A DNA stretch of 64,000 nucleotides. Origin: Acididesulfobacillus acetoxydans (lineage in GTDB: Bacteria > Bacillota > Desulfitobacteriia > Desulfitobacteriales > Desulfitobacteriaceae). Location of the stretch: NCBI RefSeq assembly GCF_900016645.1, contig NZ_CDGJ01000134.1; one strand, 5' to 3'. This document shows positions 26,828 to 36,282 of the stretch, piece after piece. The notes beneath the pieces are model-generated. The model was not told the DNA's origin. It did no database searches and worked only from the letters and a program-made list of their open reading frames with translations. Each line of letters starts with the position of its first letter. Position 1 is the first letter of the stretch. The position numbers were made by a program, and so were the translations under genes.

Positions 26828-28704
26828 GTGAGGAGAGAAGGGTACCACAACCCCGGCGTGGGCCCATGGGCGGTATGGGGCACGGGCCGGGCGGTATGAT
26901 AGGGGGCGGCGAAAAAGCCCGGGATTTCCGCGGCACCATGAAAAAACTCTGGGCCTATTTGAACGTTTATCGCACGGCCATGGCCGTTGTTGTCATTTTC
27001 GCGGCGGCCAGTGCCATATTTTCCATAGTGGGACCCAAAATATTGGGAAACGTAACCACACACCTCTTTGAAGGCGCGTTAAGCATGATTGCCGGGAACA
27101 GCGGCGGGATAGATTTTGGCTATGTCGGCAGGACCATCCTTTTCCTGGTCGCTCTGTATTTTTTGAGCGCACTGTTCAGCTACATTCAGGGCTGGGTCAT
27201 GACGGGCGTCGCCATGAAAGTGAGCTACCGGTTCCGCCGGGATATCTCGGAGAAAATCAACCGCATGCCTCTGGGCTATTTTGAGCGGACCAACCATGGC
27301 GAAGTGTTGTCCCGTGTGACGAATGATGTCGATACGCTCAGCCAAACGCTCAATCAAAGCTTGACCCAGATCATCACCTCCGTAACCACCGTGATCGGGG
27401 TCTTGGTCATGATGCTGAGCATAAGCTGGCTTCTGACCTTGGTTGCGCTTGTCGTTATTCCTCTCTCGATGATTATCGTTATGGTGATCATTAAATGGTC
27501 CCAGAAATACTTCAAAGAACAACAGGATAATCTAGGGCATGTGAACGGCCATGTGGAGGAAATGTATGGCGGCCATGTGATTATGAAGGCTTTTAACGGT
27601 GAAAGGAAGAGCCTAGAGCAGTTTGACGGCTTTAATGAGGATCTTTACCGGGTGGCCTGGAAGTCGCAGTTTTTGTCCGGGCTCATCATGCCGATCATGA
27701 GTTTTGTCAGTAACTTGAGTTTCGTCGCCGTCAGCGTCCTGGGCGGCTGGCTCGTAATCAGGAACGCCATGCAGGTAGGAGACATTCAGGCTTTCATTCA
27801 ATACGTGCGTTCCTTTACCCAGCCGATCACCCAGCTGGCCAATATTTCCAACATCCTGCAGCAGACCGCCGCTTCCGCTGAGCGTGTTTTCGAATTCCTG
27901 GCGGAGGAGGAGGAAGTCCCGGATAACTCTGAGCCTGTCCGGTCAGACGGTGTCCAAGGGAGTGTCGAGTTTAAGCATGTGCATTTTGGCTATGACCCGG
28001 AAAAAGTGGTTATTAACGATTTCTCGGCCCAAGTAAAACCCGGTCAGAAAGTGGCGATCGTCGGTCCGACCGGGGCGGGCAAGACCACGATGGTCAAACT
28101 CCTCATGCGCTTCTATGATGTCAACGAGGGGGCAATTTTGGTGGACGGCCATGATATCAGGGATTTCAGCCGCGGCGATCTGCGCTCTAAGTTTGGCATG
28201 GTTTTGCAGGATACTTGGCTCTATAACGGCACCATTATGGAGAACATCCGCTATGGCCGGCTGGGCGCTAATGACGAGGAGGTCGTAGCGGCGGCGAAGG
28301 CGGCGCACGTAGACGGCTTTGTCCACACCCTGCCGAAGGGATATAAAATGGTGCTGAATGAAGAAGCATCCAATGTCTCCCAGGGGCAAAAACAGCTCCT
28401 GACGATTGCCAGGGCGATCCTGGCGGATCCGAAGATACTCATTCTGGATGAAGCGACGAGTTCGGTCGATACCCGGACTGAGGTGCAGATCCAAAAAGCC
28501 ATGGATCACCTCATGGCCAATAGGACGAGCTTTATCATTGCTCACCGCTTGTCCACCATCCGCGACGCGGATTTGATCCTGGTGATGAATCACGGCGATA
28601 TCGTGGAGACGGGGCACCATAAGGAACTCTTGGCCAAGGGCGGGTTCTATGCCAACCTCTACAACAGCCAGTTTGAGGCGGGCGCCGTAGCGGAGGCGGG
28701 TTAG
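26824..28704 (+). CDS. ABC exporter half-transporter, canonical partner
   Basis: A 626-residue half-transporter. A Gly/Met/Pro-rich N-terminus (PMGGMGHGPGGMIGGG) precedes six membrane helices. The ATPase domain has VGPTGAGKTTM, the signature VSQGQKQL and ILILDEATSSVD with the catalytic Glu. Together with the previous gene it should form a heterodimer with one active ATP site. AAGGAGG precedes the ATG at 26824, which overlaps the upstream stop. Confidence 0.92.
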   Translation: MSEERRVPQPRRGPMGGMGHGPGGMIGGGEKARDFRGTMKKLWAYLNVYRTAMAVVVIFAAASAIFSIVGPKILGNVTTHLFEGALSMIAGNSGGIDFGYVGRTILFLVALYFLSALFSYIQGWVMTGVAMKVSYRFRRDISEKINRMPLGYFERTNHGEVLSRVTNDVDTLSQTLNQSLTQIITSVTTVIGVLVMMLSISWLLTLVALVVIPLSMIIVMVIIKWSQKYFKEQQDNLGHVNGHVEEMYGGHVIMKAFNGERKSLEQFDGFNEDLYRVAWKSQFLSGLIMPIMSFVSNLSFVAVSVLGGWLVIRNAMQVGDIQAFIQYVRSFTQPITQLANISNILQQTAASAERVFEFLAEEEEVPDNSEPVRSDGVQGSVEFKHVHFGYDPEKVVINDFSAQVKPGQKVAIVGPTGAGKTTMVKLLMRFYDVNEGAILVDGHDIRDFSRGDLRSKFGMVLQDTWLYNGTIMENIRYGRLGANDEEVVAAAKAAHVDGFVHTLPKGYKMVLNEEASNVSQGQKQLLTIARAILADPKILILDEATSSVDTRTEVQIQKAMDHLMANRTSFIIAHRLSTIRDADLILVMNHGDIVETGHHKELLAKGGFYANLYNSQFEAGAVAEAG

Positions 28705-28710
28705 GTCGGT

Positions 28711-28752
28711 GAACTACCCCCGCTTACGCTTCGCTAAGAAGCGGGGGCTTCT
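28711..28752 (+). mobile_element. IS200/IS605-like terminal hairpin
   Basis: GAACTA followed by CCCCCGCTT (28717-28725) and AAGCGGGGG (28739-28747), then CTTCTC, resembles terminal palindromes of IS200/IS605 elements. No transposase follows in the next 1.4 kb. It may be a solo end; it could also terminate the ABC operon. Confidence 0.45.
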
Positions 28753-29100
28753 CGGCGAACACTCGGGCGTTGGCTTCCTGTTTCATCAACCGTTGCCTTC
28801 GTGCAGCACTCAAGGTTTCCGGGTGCTGGATGAGCACCTGCTCCCTGATAAACCCCCGCTACCAGTGAAGTACCGAAGAGCCCGGGGCGGGGAAATTCGC
28901 ACGCCGGCACATTGCGGGGTTGCGGCATAGGTTTCACTTATTTGTCTGCGAAAGGTGCTATAATCAAGCTGACGTATGCAGAGAATCTGCCGCTTGCGGG
29001 CCAGCGGAAAAGGCGGCAAGCAACAGTATGGAACGGTTGCAAAAGAGAAACGCCTCATAGGACTTAAAAAGGCCCCCGAAAAGGGAACCCAAGCAAGGGA
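28753..29100. other. Non-coding stretch after the ABC operon
   Basis: No plausible gene. Short GC-rich inverted segments continue from the IS605-like end, and a TATAAT-like box occurs near 28960. Confidence 0.4.
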
Positions 29101-29210
29101 ACATATGGTATACTAGGTTCGTACAACCGAATAGGTGCAGGGTGGGCGGCTTTTCCCCTGGATAGTGCCCCTGATCTTCCTCAACGAAAAGGAGATGGGG
29201 GGTGCTGGCG

Positions 29211-29309
29211 ATGAGCGTATATCATGCGCTAATGTTTGCAATTTCCTTTGCGACATTAGTGCTGTTCATACTCAAGGTCGCAAAGAACTTAATGGAAAAG
29301 CAAAAGTAG
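29211..29309 (+). CDS. Holin-like type I toxin peptide (TxpA/BsrG type)
   Basis: A 32-residue peptide, starting MSVYHALMFAISFATLVLFI and ending with a basic tail KVAKNLMEKQK. One membrane helix plus charged tail is the form of TxpA/YonT/BsrG toxins (holin-like toxin family). An extended -10 box (TGGTATACT, 29106-29114) drives a roughly 90-base leader. In it ATCTTCCT can pair with AGGAGAT and hide the ribosome binding region, as in other type I toxins. The 3' end overlaps an antisense transcription unit. Confidence 0.72.
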   Translation: MSVYHALMFAISFATLVLFILKVAKNLMEKQK

Positions 29310-29419
29310 CCCCACCTGTTTGACGAGGAGGCTGCTTTTGCTTCCCGAGTCCACCTATCAGCCGCTTAATACGGCCCGGTTGTGCAGGCTGGGATGCTCA
29401 CAACATCCCGGCCTTTAAT
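29300..29419 (-). ncRNA. Antisense antitoxin RNA of the holin-like toxin
   Basis: A strong promoter on the minus strand (29426-29454) points into the 3' end of the toxin mRNA. The shared stem AGCAAAAG...CTTTTGCT with an inner AGCC/GGCT (about 29301-29345) can terminate both transcripts. The layout is that of txpA/ratA. RNA ends are inferred. Confidence 0.6.
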
Positions 29420-29425
29420 ATGTAT

Positions 29426-29454
29426 ATTATACCTTGCGGGGGCAATCAATTCAA
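29426..29454 (-). promoter_or_regulatory. Promoter of the antitoxin RNA
   Basis: On the minus strand TTGAAT (29454-29449) and TATAAT (29431-29426) are separated by 17 bases. Confidence 0.75.
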
Positions 29455-29776
29455 GGAAAACGAGAAAAGGAACGTGTGGGAGCAAGAATATTTTTTTACG
29501 ATACCCGGAAATAGCCTGCAAACGGCTCAAAAACGAGGTAAAATAGTCCTTGAAGGCAGGGGGTAAATCCTGCCCAAAATTCATGGCAATAAGAGGGAGC
29601 CCTATTGGGGTTTCTTTTTTGGTGCTCAAAATCAGGAAGAAGGTGGTCTTAATGGGTATTCGAGTAGGCCCAGGGGTAACGAATCAGGGTAGGATCTAGA
29701 GGGGAACGTAGGGAAACGTGAATCCCCAGTGAGCTTAGTTCCAAAAGAGATCTCAATCAAGAAAGGAGTGGATTTT
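29455..29776. other. Non-coding structured stretch
   Basis: Contains a hairpin GGCAGG/CCTGCC (about 29555-29575), a weak terminator-like stem with a T6 run near 29620 and a hairpin GGGGAACGT...ACGTGAATCCCC (about 29701-29728). I could not match it to a known RNA family. Confidence 0.35.
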
Positions 29777-29923
29777 GTGAAAACAAATATCTTCTGCGTG
29801 TCCAATCCCCATTATCAAAAAAACGAGTGTAAGAAAATACATAGCCACAATTGCAACAACCATGTACGCATCTGGCTTCTTTCACTAATTACCGCTTTGC
29901 TATGCCATTATACCATTTCTTGA
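29777..29923 (+). CDS. Possible small membrane peptide
   Basis: A 48-residue frame from GTG, with AAAGGAG 8 bases upstream. The C-terminus (VRIWLLSLITALLCHYTIS) is hydrophobic. No family is recognised. A minus-strand frame over the same bases, with a TATAAT upstream, encodes a 36-residue hydrophobic peptide beginning MVVAIVAMYFLTLVFLIMG; only one, or neither, may be real. Confidence 0.25.
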   Translation: MKTNIFCVSNPHYQKNECKKIHSHNCNNHVRIWLLSLITALLCHYTIS

Positions 29924-30194
29924 GTGAGAGCAAAACAGAAAGGTAGAAGGGTGAGGCAATTGATCTCCCTATTAAAATGGGGAGAATTCTTGCTATTACG
30001 TCCTAAGAGGTTCTGTGCTAGAATATTAGCGAACCGGGGACAGTAAGCAGTAAGCCGGAAGCGGGCGCCGGAGACCGGTAGGAGACCGGTAAAAGCGCAG
30101 GAAAAGAAGAATCCCGGTTGGGGGAGTTGGCCGTGTGGGCAAATGGAGACTGTCTTAGGTGAGGATATGGGAAAATGGCGGGGGGGAATAAGGT

Positions 30195-30821
30195 ATGTTG
30201 AGAGATTTTACGCTGACCGATTTTGTGGCTGAAGTAGCATCTTCGGCCCCGGCACCGGGCGGAGGCAGTGTGGCCGCCTTGGCGGGGGCCCAGGGTTGTG
30301 CTCTGCTGGGCATGGCAGCCCGGCTGACCATGGGGAGAAAGAAATACGCTGCCATGGAAGCAGAGATGGCCAGGCTTCTTGAGTTCGCTTCAGAGCGGCA
30401 GGTGCGGTTGTTGCAACTGGTGGATGAGGATACCGTAGGGTTTAAGGAAGTGATGGCTGCCCTGACTCTGCCCAAAGACACGGATGAGGAACAAACCCTG
30501 CGCCGGGCGGAACTGGAAAAGGCGACTTTGCAGGCCGCTCGGGTTCCTCTGGAGACGGCCGGGTTATGCCTGGAAGGCCTGCGGCGGCTCCCCGGCCTGT
30601 TGTCAGGCGGGAATCAGAATGCTCTCAGCGATATGGGCGTAGCGGCCCTAAGTCTCCGGACGGGGCTGGAGGGAGCGCTGTACAATGTGCAGATCAATGC
30701 CTTGGGTCTCAAGTCAAGAGAGGAGAAGGAACGGCTTTTACAGGAATGTGCGGTCATGCGGGCCGAGGGCAGGAAGTTGTCGGAGACGGTAGAGGCGGAA
30801 ATTCTGAGCAGGCTGGGTTAA
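30195..30821 (+). CDS. fchA: Formiminotetrahydrofolate cyclodeaminase
   Basis: A 208-residue FTCD-C/FchA protein. It converts 5-formimino-THF to 5,10-methenyl-THF and ammonia. SSAPAPGGGSVAALAGAQGC near the start and LSGGNQNALSDMGVAALSL are family motifs. Here the cyclodeaminase and the formiminotransferase (36283) are separate proteins. A GGGGGG tract upstream serves as ribosome binding site. It is first in the histidine region. Confidence 0.92.
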   Translation: MLRDFTLTDFVAEVASSAPAPGGGSVAALAGAQGCALLGMAARLTMGRKKYAAMEAEMARLLEFASERQVRLLQLVDEDTVGFKEVMAALTLPKDTDEEQTLRRAELEKATLQAARVPLETAGLCLEGLRRLPGLLSGGNQNALSDMGVAALSLRTGLEGALYNVQINALGLKSREEKERLLQECAVMRAEGRKLSETVEAEILSRLG

Positions 30822-30993
30822 CGGAGGGAAAACCGATGTGCCGGAGACGGTCAGCCACCCTATACCTAAAGGCGTCTGAAACCAGGGGCTTGTGCGCGAA
30901 GTATTCGGTAAAAGAGGAAACGCTGAATGCGCTCGGGTGGGGGCGGTTGGCTGAGTCGCGCTGTCGTTATCGGCAGCGCCGGAAATTGGGGGA

Positions 30994-32601
30994 GTGATTC
31001 GCTTGGAATGTAAAGGTTGGGAGCAGGAGGGTCTTTTGCGGTTGCTGTTGAACAGCCTGGATCCGGAAGTTGCCGAATGTCCGGAAGAGTTGATCGTCTA
31101 CGGCGGGACAGGCAAGGCGGCCAGGGATAGAGAAAGCGCGGAAGGAATAAGGAAAGAGCTGACCCAATTAAAAGATGATGAAACCCTTCTCATCCAATCG
31201 GGGAAACCGGTCGCTGTTTTTCCTTCCCATCCCTTTGCTCCGCGGGTCATCATGGCAGGCTCCCTATTAGTACCCTCATACTCGGACTATGATACTTTCT
31301 CACGATTGGAACGCCGCGGCTTGACCGCGTTCGGGCAAACTACAGCCAGTTGCTGGGCTTATATTGGTTCGCAGGGGGTGATGGAGGGGACGGCCAACAC
31401 CTACGGAGAGGTGGCCAGACGTCACTTCGGCGGAACTCTTAGGGGTCGCTGGGTACTCACAGCGGGTTTGGGCGGTATGGGCTCTGCCCAACCACTCGGA
31501 GTGGAATATAACGATGGAGTGGTGCTGGCTGTCGAAGTGGATGAGTCTAAGGTTGACCGACGCGTGCGCAACAGCCTGTGTCAGATGAAGGCCGCCGATC
31601 TGGACGAAGCTCTGTTTCTTGTTCGGGAAGCTGTGGGGCGTAAGGAAGCCCGCTCTGTCGCTTTAGTGGGTAATGCAGCCCAGGTTTTTCGAGATCTGCT
31701 AAAGCGAGGGGTTACTCCCGACGTGGTTACCGATCAGACGGCTGCTCACGATTTGCTCAATGGTTATGTACCTGCCGGTATTTCTTTGCCGGAGGCCGTT
31801 AAGTTAAGGGCCGATGCACCGGAAAAGTACTTGGATCTGAGCCGCCGGGGGATTGTCGAACACGTGAAAGCCATGATGGAATTTATGCACCGGGGCGCGG
31901 TGGTCTTTGATTACGGTAATAATATCCGTCATCAGGCCGTTGCCGCGGGACTACCCGAGGCTTTCGAAATTCCTGGTTTCGTATCCGCTTATCTCAGGGA
32001 TTATTTCTGCGTCGGGCGTGGTCCTTTCCGCTGGATTGCCCTTTCCGGCCAACCGGAGGATATTTATGCGCTGGATGAATTCATTCTCGCTGAATTCAAG
32101 GATGACGAGGAGATAACCCATTGGATTCATTTTGCTCAGGAACGCATCCCTTTCCAAGGACTGCCGGCTCGTACCTGCTGGCTGAATTTGGATCAACGTC
32201 TGCGTTTAGTGCAGGTCATCACCGATTTGCTAAGGCAAGGCAAGTTGGCGGCTCCATTGGCCTTGACGAGGGACCACATGGGTTCTGTGGCCAGCCCATG
32301 GCGGGAGACGGAAAAGATGCCCGACGGCAGCGACAGTATTGCCGATTGGCCAGTATTGGGCGGCCTTTTGAACGCTATTTCCGGTGCCAGTCTAGTCAGT
32401 ATACAACAAGGAGGAGGCGTGGGTGTCGGTTATTCCCTTCACACCGGCATGACCGTGATTGTGGACGCTTCTGAGATATCTGCCAAAAAGGCGCAACAGG
32501 TGACTGTGAGCGATGTCGGGTTAGGCATCATCAGGCATGCAGACGCCGGTTATACTTCGGCTCAGAGGATGTCGCGCCAATACGGTTTCCACGTTGACTG
32601 A
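30994..32601 (+). CDS. hutU: Urocanate hydratase, short bacterial type
   Basis: A 535-residue urocanase, slightly shorter than the usual 550 or so because the N-terminus begins close to LECKGWEQEGLLRLLLN. Family motifs include ELIVYGGTGKAARD, LTAGLGGMGSAQP (NAD region) and FQGLPARTCWL, a near match to the urocanase signature (Ile replaced by Thr). It hydrates urocanate to imidazolone propionate. The start is GTG behind GGGGGA. It is followed by the AraC-type gene after 23 bases. Confidence 0.93.
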   Translation: MIRLECKGWEQEGLLRLLLNSLDPEVAECPEELIVYGGTGKAARDRESAEGIRKELTQLKDDETLLIQSGKPVAVFPSHPFAPRVIMAGSLLVPSYSDYDTFSRLERRGLTAFGQTTASCWAYIGSQGVMEGTANTYGEVARRHFGGTLRGRWVLTAGLGGMGSAQPLGVEYNDGVVLAVEVDESKVDRRVRNSLCQMKAADLDEALFLVREAVGRKEARSVALVGNAAQVFRDLLKRGVTPDVVTDQTAAHDLLNGYVPAGISLPEAVKLRADAPEKYLDLSRRGIVEHVKAMMEFMHRGAVVFDYGNNIRHQAVAAGLPEAFEIPGFVSAYLRDYFCVGRGPFRWIALSGQPEDIYALDEFILAEFKDDEEITHWIHFAQERIPFQGLPARTCWLNLDQRLRLVQVITDLLRQGKLAAPLALTRDHMGSVASPWRETEKMPDGSDSIADWPVLGGLLNAISGASLVSIQQGGGVGVGYSLHTGMTVIVDASEISAKKAQQVTVSDVGLGIIRHADAGYTSAQRMSRQYGFHVD

Positions 32602-32624
32602 GGGCGGTCAGAGGGGGATCAACG

Positions 32625-33794
32625 ATGGATAGTTTTCTCGGTCGTATGAGACAGGAATTGGCCTACAATCTCACTTTCGGTTTGGAAGCAAGCGTGCGGG
32701 AACTTTGGGAAATGGTTAGGAGAGCGGGTTTACAATATCCGCCCAGTATTGTAACCGTATGGGAGGTTTCCGGTGCCGAAACGCTTTTTCGTGACCGCAG
32801 TGAGTTATGGAAAGTGTCGTGGCGCCGAGAGCTGAAAAAAACCTTTGATTCAGTTTTAGACAACAATGCCATACATTGTTTCATCTCTGACCGGGCGCTG
32901 GCCGTTCTCTTTAACAACCATGACTGGGGACCAGGAGACGATAGTTCACCGCTACCTGAGCTGAAGCGGAGGATAGAAAACCTTCTCGCCTTGAAGTTCG
33001 TTGTAGGAGTCGGGCGGGTGTACCCCGATGCCCGCCAGCTGGGAATGTCGTTTCATGAGGCTAGGCAGACAGCGGAGCGGGTTAGGATCGTTGGCGGTCA
33101 GGATATAGGCTTTTTTGACGCCATGTCAGAGGGTGATGATGAACCCCTGCTTGAAACGGAGAAATTGGCCCTAAAACGGGCCATTCAGAAAAACGACAGG
33201 CGGGAGACAGCTCTGGTAATCCAGAAGATCAAAGAGATGCTGAGTGACCGGCTAGACAACGCTAACCTCAGCGGTGCCAAGACGGTTATCTTCGAACTGC
33301 TGTCGGTGGTCTCAATCGCTTCACTGGAGAGCGGGCGGACTCTGGAGGAATTGTTTCCTTATTTCTTGGAATGGATAACGAAACTTCGTCTTGCCAAGGA
33401 GGTCTCCGACTTGCACGAGATGATTGCCAGTGCCGGTGAAAAGGTTTTGGTTCTTAGGAATCACGACCGAAGCCTGGAAGCTAGGATGATAACCCGCGCC
33501 AAAGAGTTTTTGGAAAACCACTTGGGCGAAGACCTCACGTTGTCCGACATAGCCAAACGACAATTCCTCAGCCCTTGTTACTTTAGCCGGCTTTTCAAAC
33601 AGTCGACGGGGCAAACGGTAATGGAGTTCCTCACCGCCTTGCGCATGGCGAAGGGCAAAGAACTCCTGGAGAAGACAAATCAGCCGGTCAGCCAGGTGGC
33701 TGGCACCGTCGGCTACAGCGATCCGAACTACTTCAGCCGGGTATTCAAACGGCACTTTGGCATGGCCCCAAGTGAATATCGCGCTAAATATTAG
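32625..33794 (+). CDS. AraC-family transcriptional regulator
   Basis: A 389-residue regulator. The C-terminal two helix-turn-helix motifs (LSDIAKRQFLSPCYFSRLFK and VSQVAGTVGYSDPNYFSRVF) are typical AraC/YesN. The N-terminal 270 residues have a GGDEF-like or PucR-like sensor feel but no response-regulator receiver. Its place between two urocanase genes suggests control of histidine use; the effector is unknown. Confidence 0.87.
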   Translation: MDSFLGRMRQELAYNLTFGLEASVRELWEMVRRAGLQYPPSIVTVWEVSGAETLFRDRSELWKVSWRRELKKTFDSVLDNNAIHCFISDRALAVLFNNHDWGPGDDSSPLPELKRRIENLLALKFVVGVGRVYPDARQLGMSFHEARQTAERVRIVGGQDIGFFDAMSEGDDEPLLETEKLALKRAIQKNDRRETALVIQKIKEMLSDRLDNANLSGAKTVIFELLSVVSIASLESGRTLEELFPYFLEWITKLRLAKEVSDLHEMIASAGEKVLVLRNHDRSLEARMITRAKEFLENHLGEDLTLSDIAKRQFLSPCYFSRLFKQSTGQTVMEFLTALRMAKGKELLEKTNQPVSQVAGTVGYSDPNYFSRVFKRHFGMAPSEYRAKY

Positions 33795-33797
33795 CGT

Positions 33798-33838
33798 TAC
33801 CCCAGCAAGGTTTGCTCACCTCGCGGGGGTATTTTTTT
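33798..33838 (+). terminator. Terminator after the AraC-type gene
   Basis: TACCCCAGCAAGG and CCTCGCGGGGGTA can pair with small internal mismatches, followed by A and seven T. Confidence 0.85.
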
Positions 33839-34075
33839 GGCAAGATTATGCGGGTACGACAAGATAGTTCAGAGGATAAAAGATGTTGATGCTCGAAGTG
33901 TCACATTAGGTCTACTTAACCCATAAGACGAATACGGTGAAGTCGCCATCAGACTGACGCTAATGTCGGCTTGACAGAGAAGTGCGGAATCAGTGGTAAC
34001 AAATGGGCCAAGTGTGATTCTGTTACGGAGCTCATCCAGAGGATGATCTATTTAGAGATGAGGAGGTTTTGCTTT

Positions 34076-36115
34076 ATGGGTATGTCAAAAAACGATGAAA
34101 TCGCTCAAGCAATGACCATCAAGCTGGAATTTGAAAATCTGCCGGAGCTGCCGGAATTTGTGGCAGGGATTCGGCGGGCACCGGACCGGGGTTTCGCCCT
34201 GACGCCGAATCAAACGAAGACAGCACTGCGGAACGCCTTGCGTTATGTGCCGGAAAAATTCCATGAACAGTTGGCGCCTGAGTTTTTGCAGGAACTTTAC
34301 ACCCGGGGTCGTATTTACGCTTATCGTTTTCGCCCGGCCGGACGGATATACGGAAAGCCTGTGCAGGAATATCAGGGAAAATGTCTCGAAGGCAAGGCTT
34401 TTCAGGTCATGATCGAGAACAACCTGGATTTTGAGGTGGCGCTCTATCCTTACGAACTGGTGACCTACGGCGAGACGGGCAGCGTCTGTCAGAATTGGCT
34501 CCAGTACCGGCTGATCAAAAAATACCTTGAAGAACTGACGAATGAAACGACGCTGGTGGTTGAGTCGGGACATCCGCTGGGGCTGTTTCCTTCTCGTCCG
34601 GAAGCCCCCCGGGTTATCATCACCAATGCCCTTATGGTCGGCATGTTTGATAACCAACATGACTGGGAGATTGCCGAGCAGATGGGAGTTGCCAACTACG
34701 GTCAGATGACGGCCGGCGGTTGGATGTACATCGGTCCCCAGGGGATTGTGCACGGAACTTTTAATACGATTCTTAACGCCGGGAGAATGAAATTAGGCGT
34801 TGCGCCGGACGGAGACCTGCGGGGGCGCCTCTTTGTTTCCTCCGGCTTGGGCGGGATGAGCGGAGCCCAGCCCAAAGCCGCGGAAATCGCGGGAGCGGTC
34901 GGGATCATGGCCGAAGTGGATGAATCGCGGATCAAGACCCGTTACGAACAGGGTTGGGTCAGACGGATTTCCCGGGATTTAGACGAGGTGTTTCAGGTTG
35001 CCGATGAATACTTAGCCAAAGAGGAAGCTTTTTCTATCGCCTACCACGGCAATATCGTCGATCTCCTGGAGTACGCCGTTCAACACCGGCGCAGAGTGGA
35101 TCTTCTCTCGGATCAGACTTCTTGCCACGTGGCCTACGACGGCGGGTATTGCCCTCAGGGGGTATCGTTTGAGGAACGCACCCGGCTGCTGGCGACTGAC
35201 CGGGAGAAGTTCCGTCAACTTGTGGACAAAAGCCTGCGCCGGCACTTCGAACTCATCAAGGCATTGGTCGAACGCGGGACGTATTTCTTTGATTATGGCA
35301 ACTCCTTTCTCAAGGCGGTTTTCGACGCCGGAGTGAAGGAAATTTCCCGCAATGGGGTGGATGAAAAGGACGGCTTTATTTTCCCTTCCTATGTGGAAGA
35401 CATCATGGGACCGGAGTTGTTCGACTATGGTTACGGGCCGTTCCGCTGGGTCTGTTTGAGCGGGCGGCATGAGGATTTGCTGAAGACTGACCGAGCGGCC
35501 ATGGAGTGCATCGATGTCAAGCGGCGCGGTCAGGATAGGGACAACTATATTTGGATTCGGGACGCGGATCGCAATCGGCTGGTCGTAGGAACACAGGCCC
35601 GCATCCTTTATCAGGACGCAGAGGGCAGGATGAAAATTGCCCTTAAATTTAACGAAATGGTGCGCACAGGCGAGATCGGGCCGGTCATGCTCGGGCGGGA
35701 TCACCATGATGTCAGCGGTACGGATTCTCCTTTCCGCGAGACGGCCAATATCAAGGACGGCAGCAATGTCATGGCCGATATGGCAACCCAATGTTTTGCC
35801 GGTAACGCGGCTAGGGGGATGAGTCTGGTTTCCTTGCACAACGGGGGCGGGGTTGGTATCGGTAAGGCCATAAACGGAGGGTTCGGCTTGGTTCTGGACG
35901 GGAGTGAACGGGTAGACCGGGTTATTCGTTCGGCCCTCCTCTGGGATGTTATGGGTGGAGTGGCCCGCCGCGCCTGGGCACGCAATGAGCATTCGATCAG
36001 TACGGGTGTGGAATTTAACCGTCAGTACCAAGGTTGGGGCCAGATTACCCTGCCGTATTTGGTCAAACCCGAGTTCCTTGAGGATCTGGTTCGTAAGAGG
36101 TTCCCGCAACGGTAG
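34076..36115 (+). CDS. hutU: Urocanate hydratase, long type
   Basis: A 679-residue protein of the longer urocanase class, similar in length to animal UROC1 (about 676). An N-terminal extension of about 120 residues precedes the catalytic core. NAD-region SSGLGGMSGAQPKAAEIAG and DQTSCHVAYDGGYCPQG are visible, and the signature position reads VGTQARILY instead of FQGLPARICW. Start ATG 34076 has GAGGAGG at ideal spacing. Having both classes in one locus is unusual. Confidence 0.9.
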   Translation: MGMSKNDEIAQAMTIKLEFENLPELPEFVAGIRRAPDRGFALTPNQTKTALRNALRYVPEKFHEQLAPEFLQELYTRGRIYAYRFRPAGRIYGKPVQEYQGKCLEGKAFQVMIENNLDFEVALYPYELVTYGETGSVCQNWLQYRLIKKYLEELTNETTLVVESGHPLGLFPSRPEAPRVIITNALMVGMFDNQHDWEIAEQMGVANYGQMTAGGWMYIGPQGIVHGTFNTILNAGRMKLGVAPDGDLRGRLFVSSGLGGMSGAQPKAAEIAGAVGIMAEVDESRIKTRYEQGWVRRISRDLDEVFQVADEYLAKEEAFSIAYHGNIVDLLEYAVQHRRRVDLLSDQTSCHVAYDGGYCPQGVSFEERTRLLATDREKFRQLVDKSLRRHFELIKALVERGTYFFDYGNSFLKAVFDAGVKEISRNGVDEKDGFIFPSYVEDIMGPELFDYGYGPFRWVCLSGRHEDLLKTDRAAMECIDVKRRGQDRDNYIWIRDADRNRLVVGTQARILYQDAEGRMKIALKFNEMVRTGEIGPVMLGRDHHDVSGTDSPFRETANIKDGSNVMADMATQCFAGNAARGMSLVSLHNGGGVGIGKAINGGFGLVLDGSERVDRVIRSALLWDVMGGVARRAWARNEHSISTGVEFNRQYQGWGQITLPYLVKPEFLEDLVRKRFPQR

Positions 36116-36282
36116 GGAATTGGCGGGCAGGAATTCAGGACGGGCGGGCAGGATACGAATCAGGATGTGAATTCGAATTAAGATGGGAATAGGTAGGATG
36201 CGGACGGAGAGCACTTGATGTGCATTCAAAATATTCCGGGGCGGATCACAGTCGGGGTTATACGTACTGGGAAAGGCGGCGC
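36116..36282 (+). repeat. Degenerate short repeats between the long hutU and ftcD
   Basis: GGGCGGGCAGGAATTCAGGA and GGGCGGGCAGGATACGAATC are followed by further GGATRNGAATT-type units. Purine-rich on the coding strand. Confidence 0.45.

Noticed and set aside
29106..29323. 62-codon plus-strand frame from about 29135 overlapping the toxin
   Set aside because: Other frame of the toxin locus; it has no family likeness, while the 32-residue peptide matches the holin-like toxin form.
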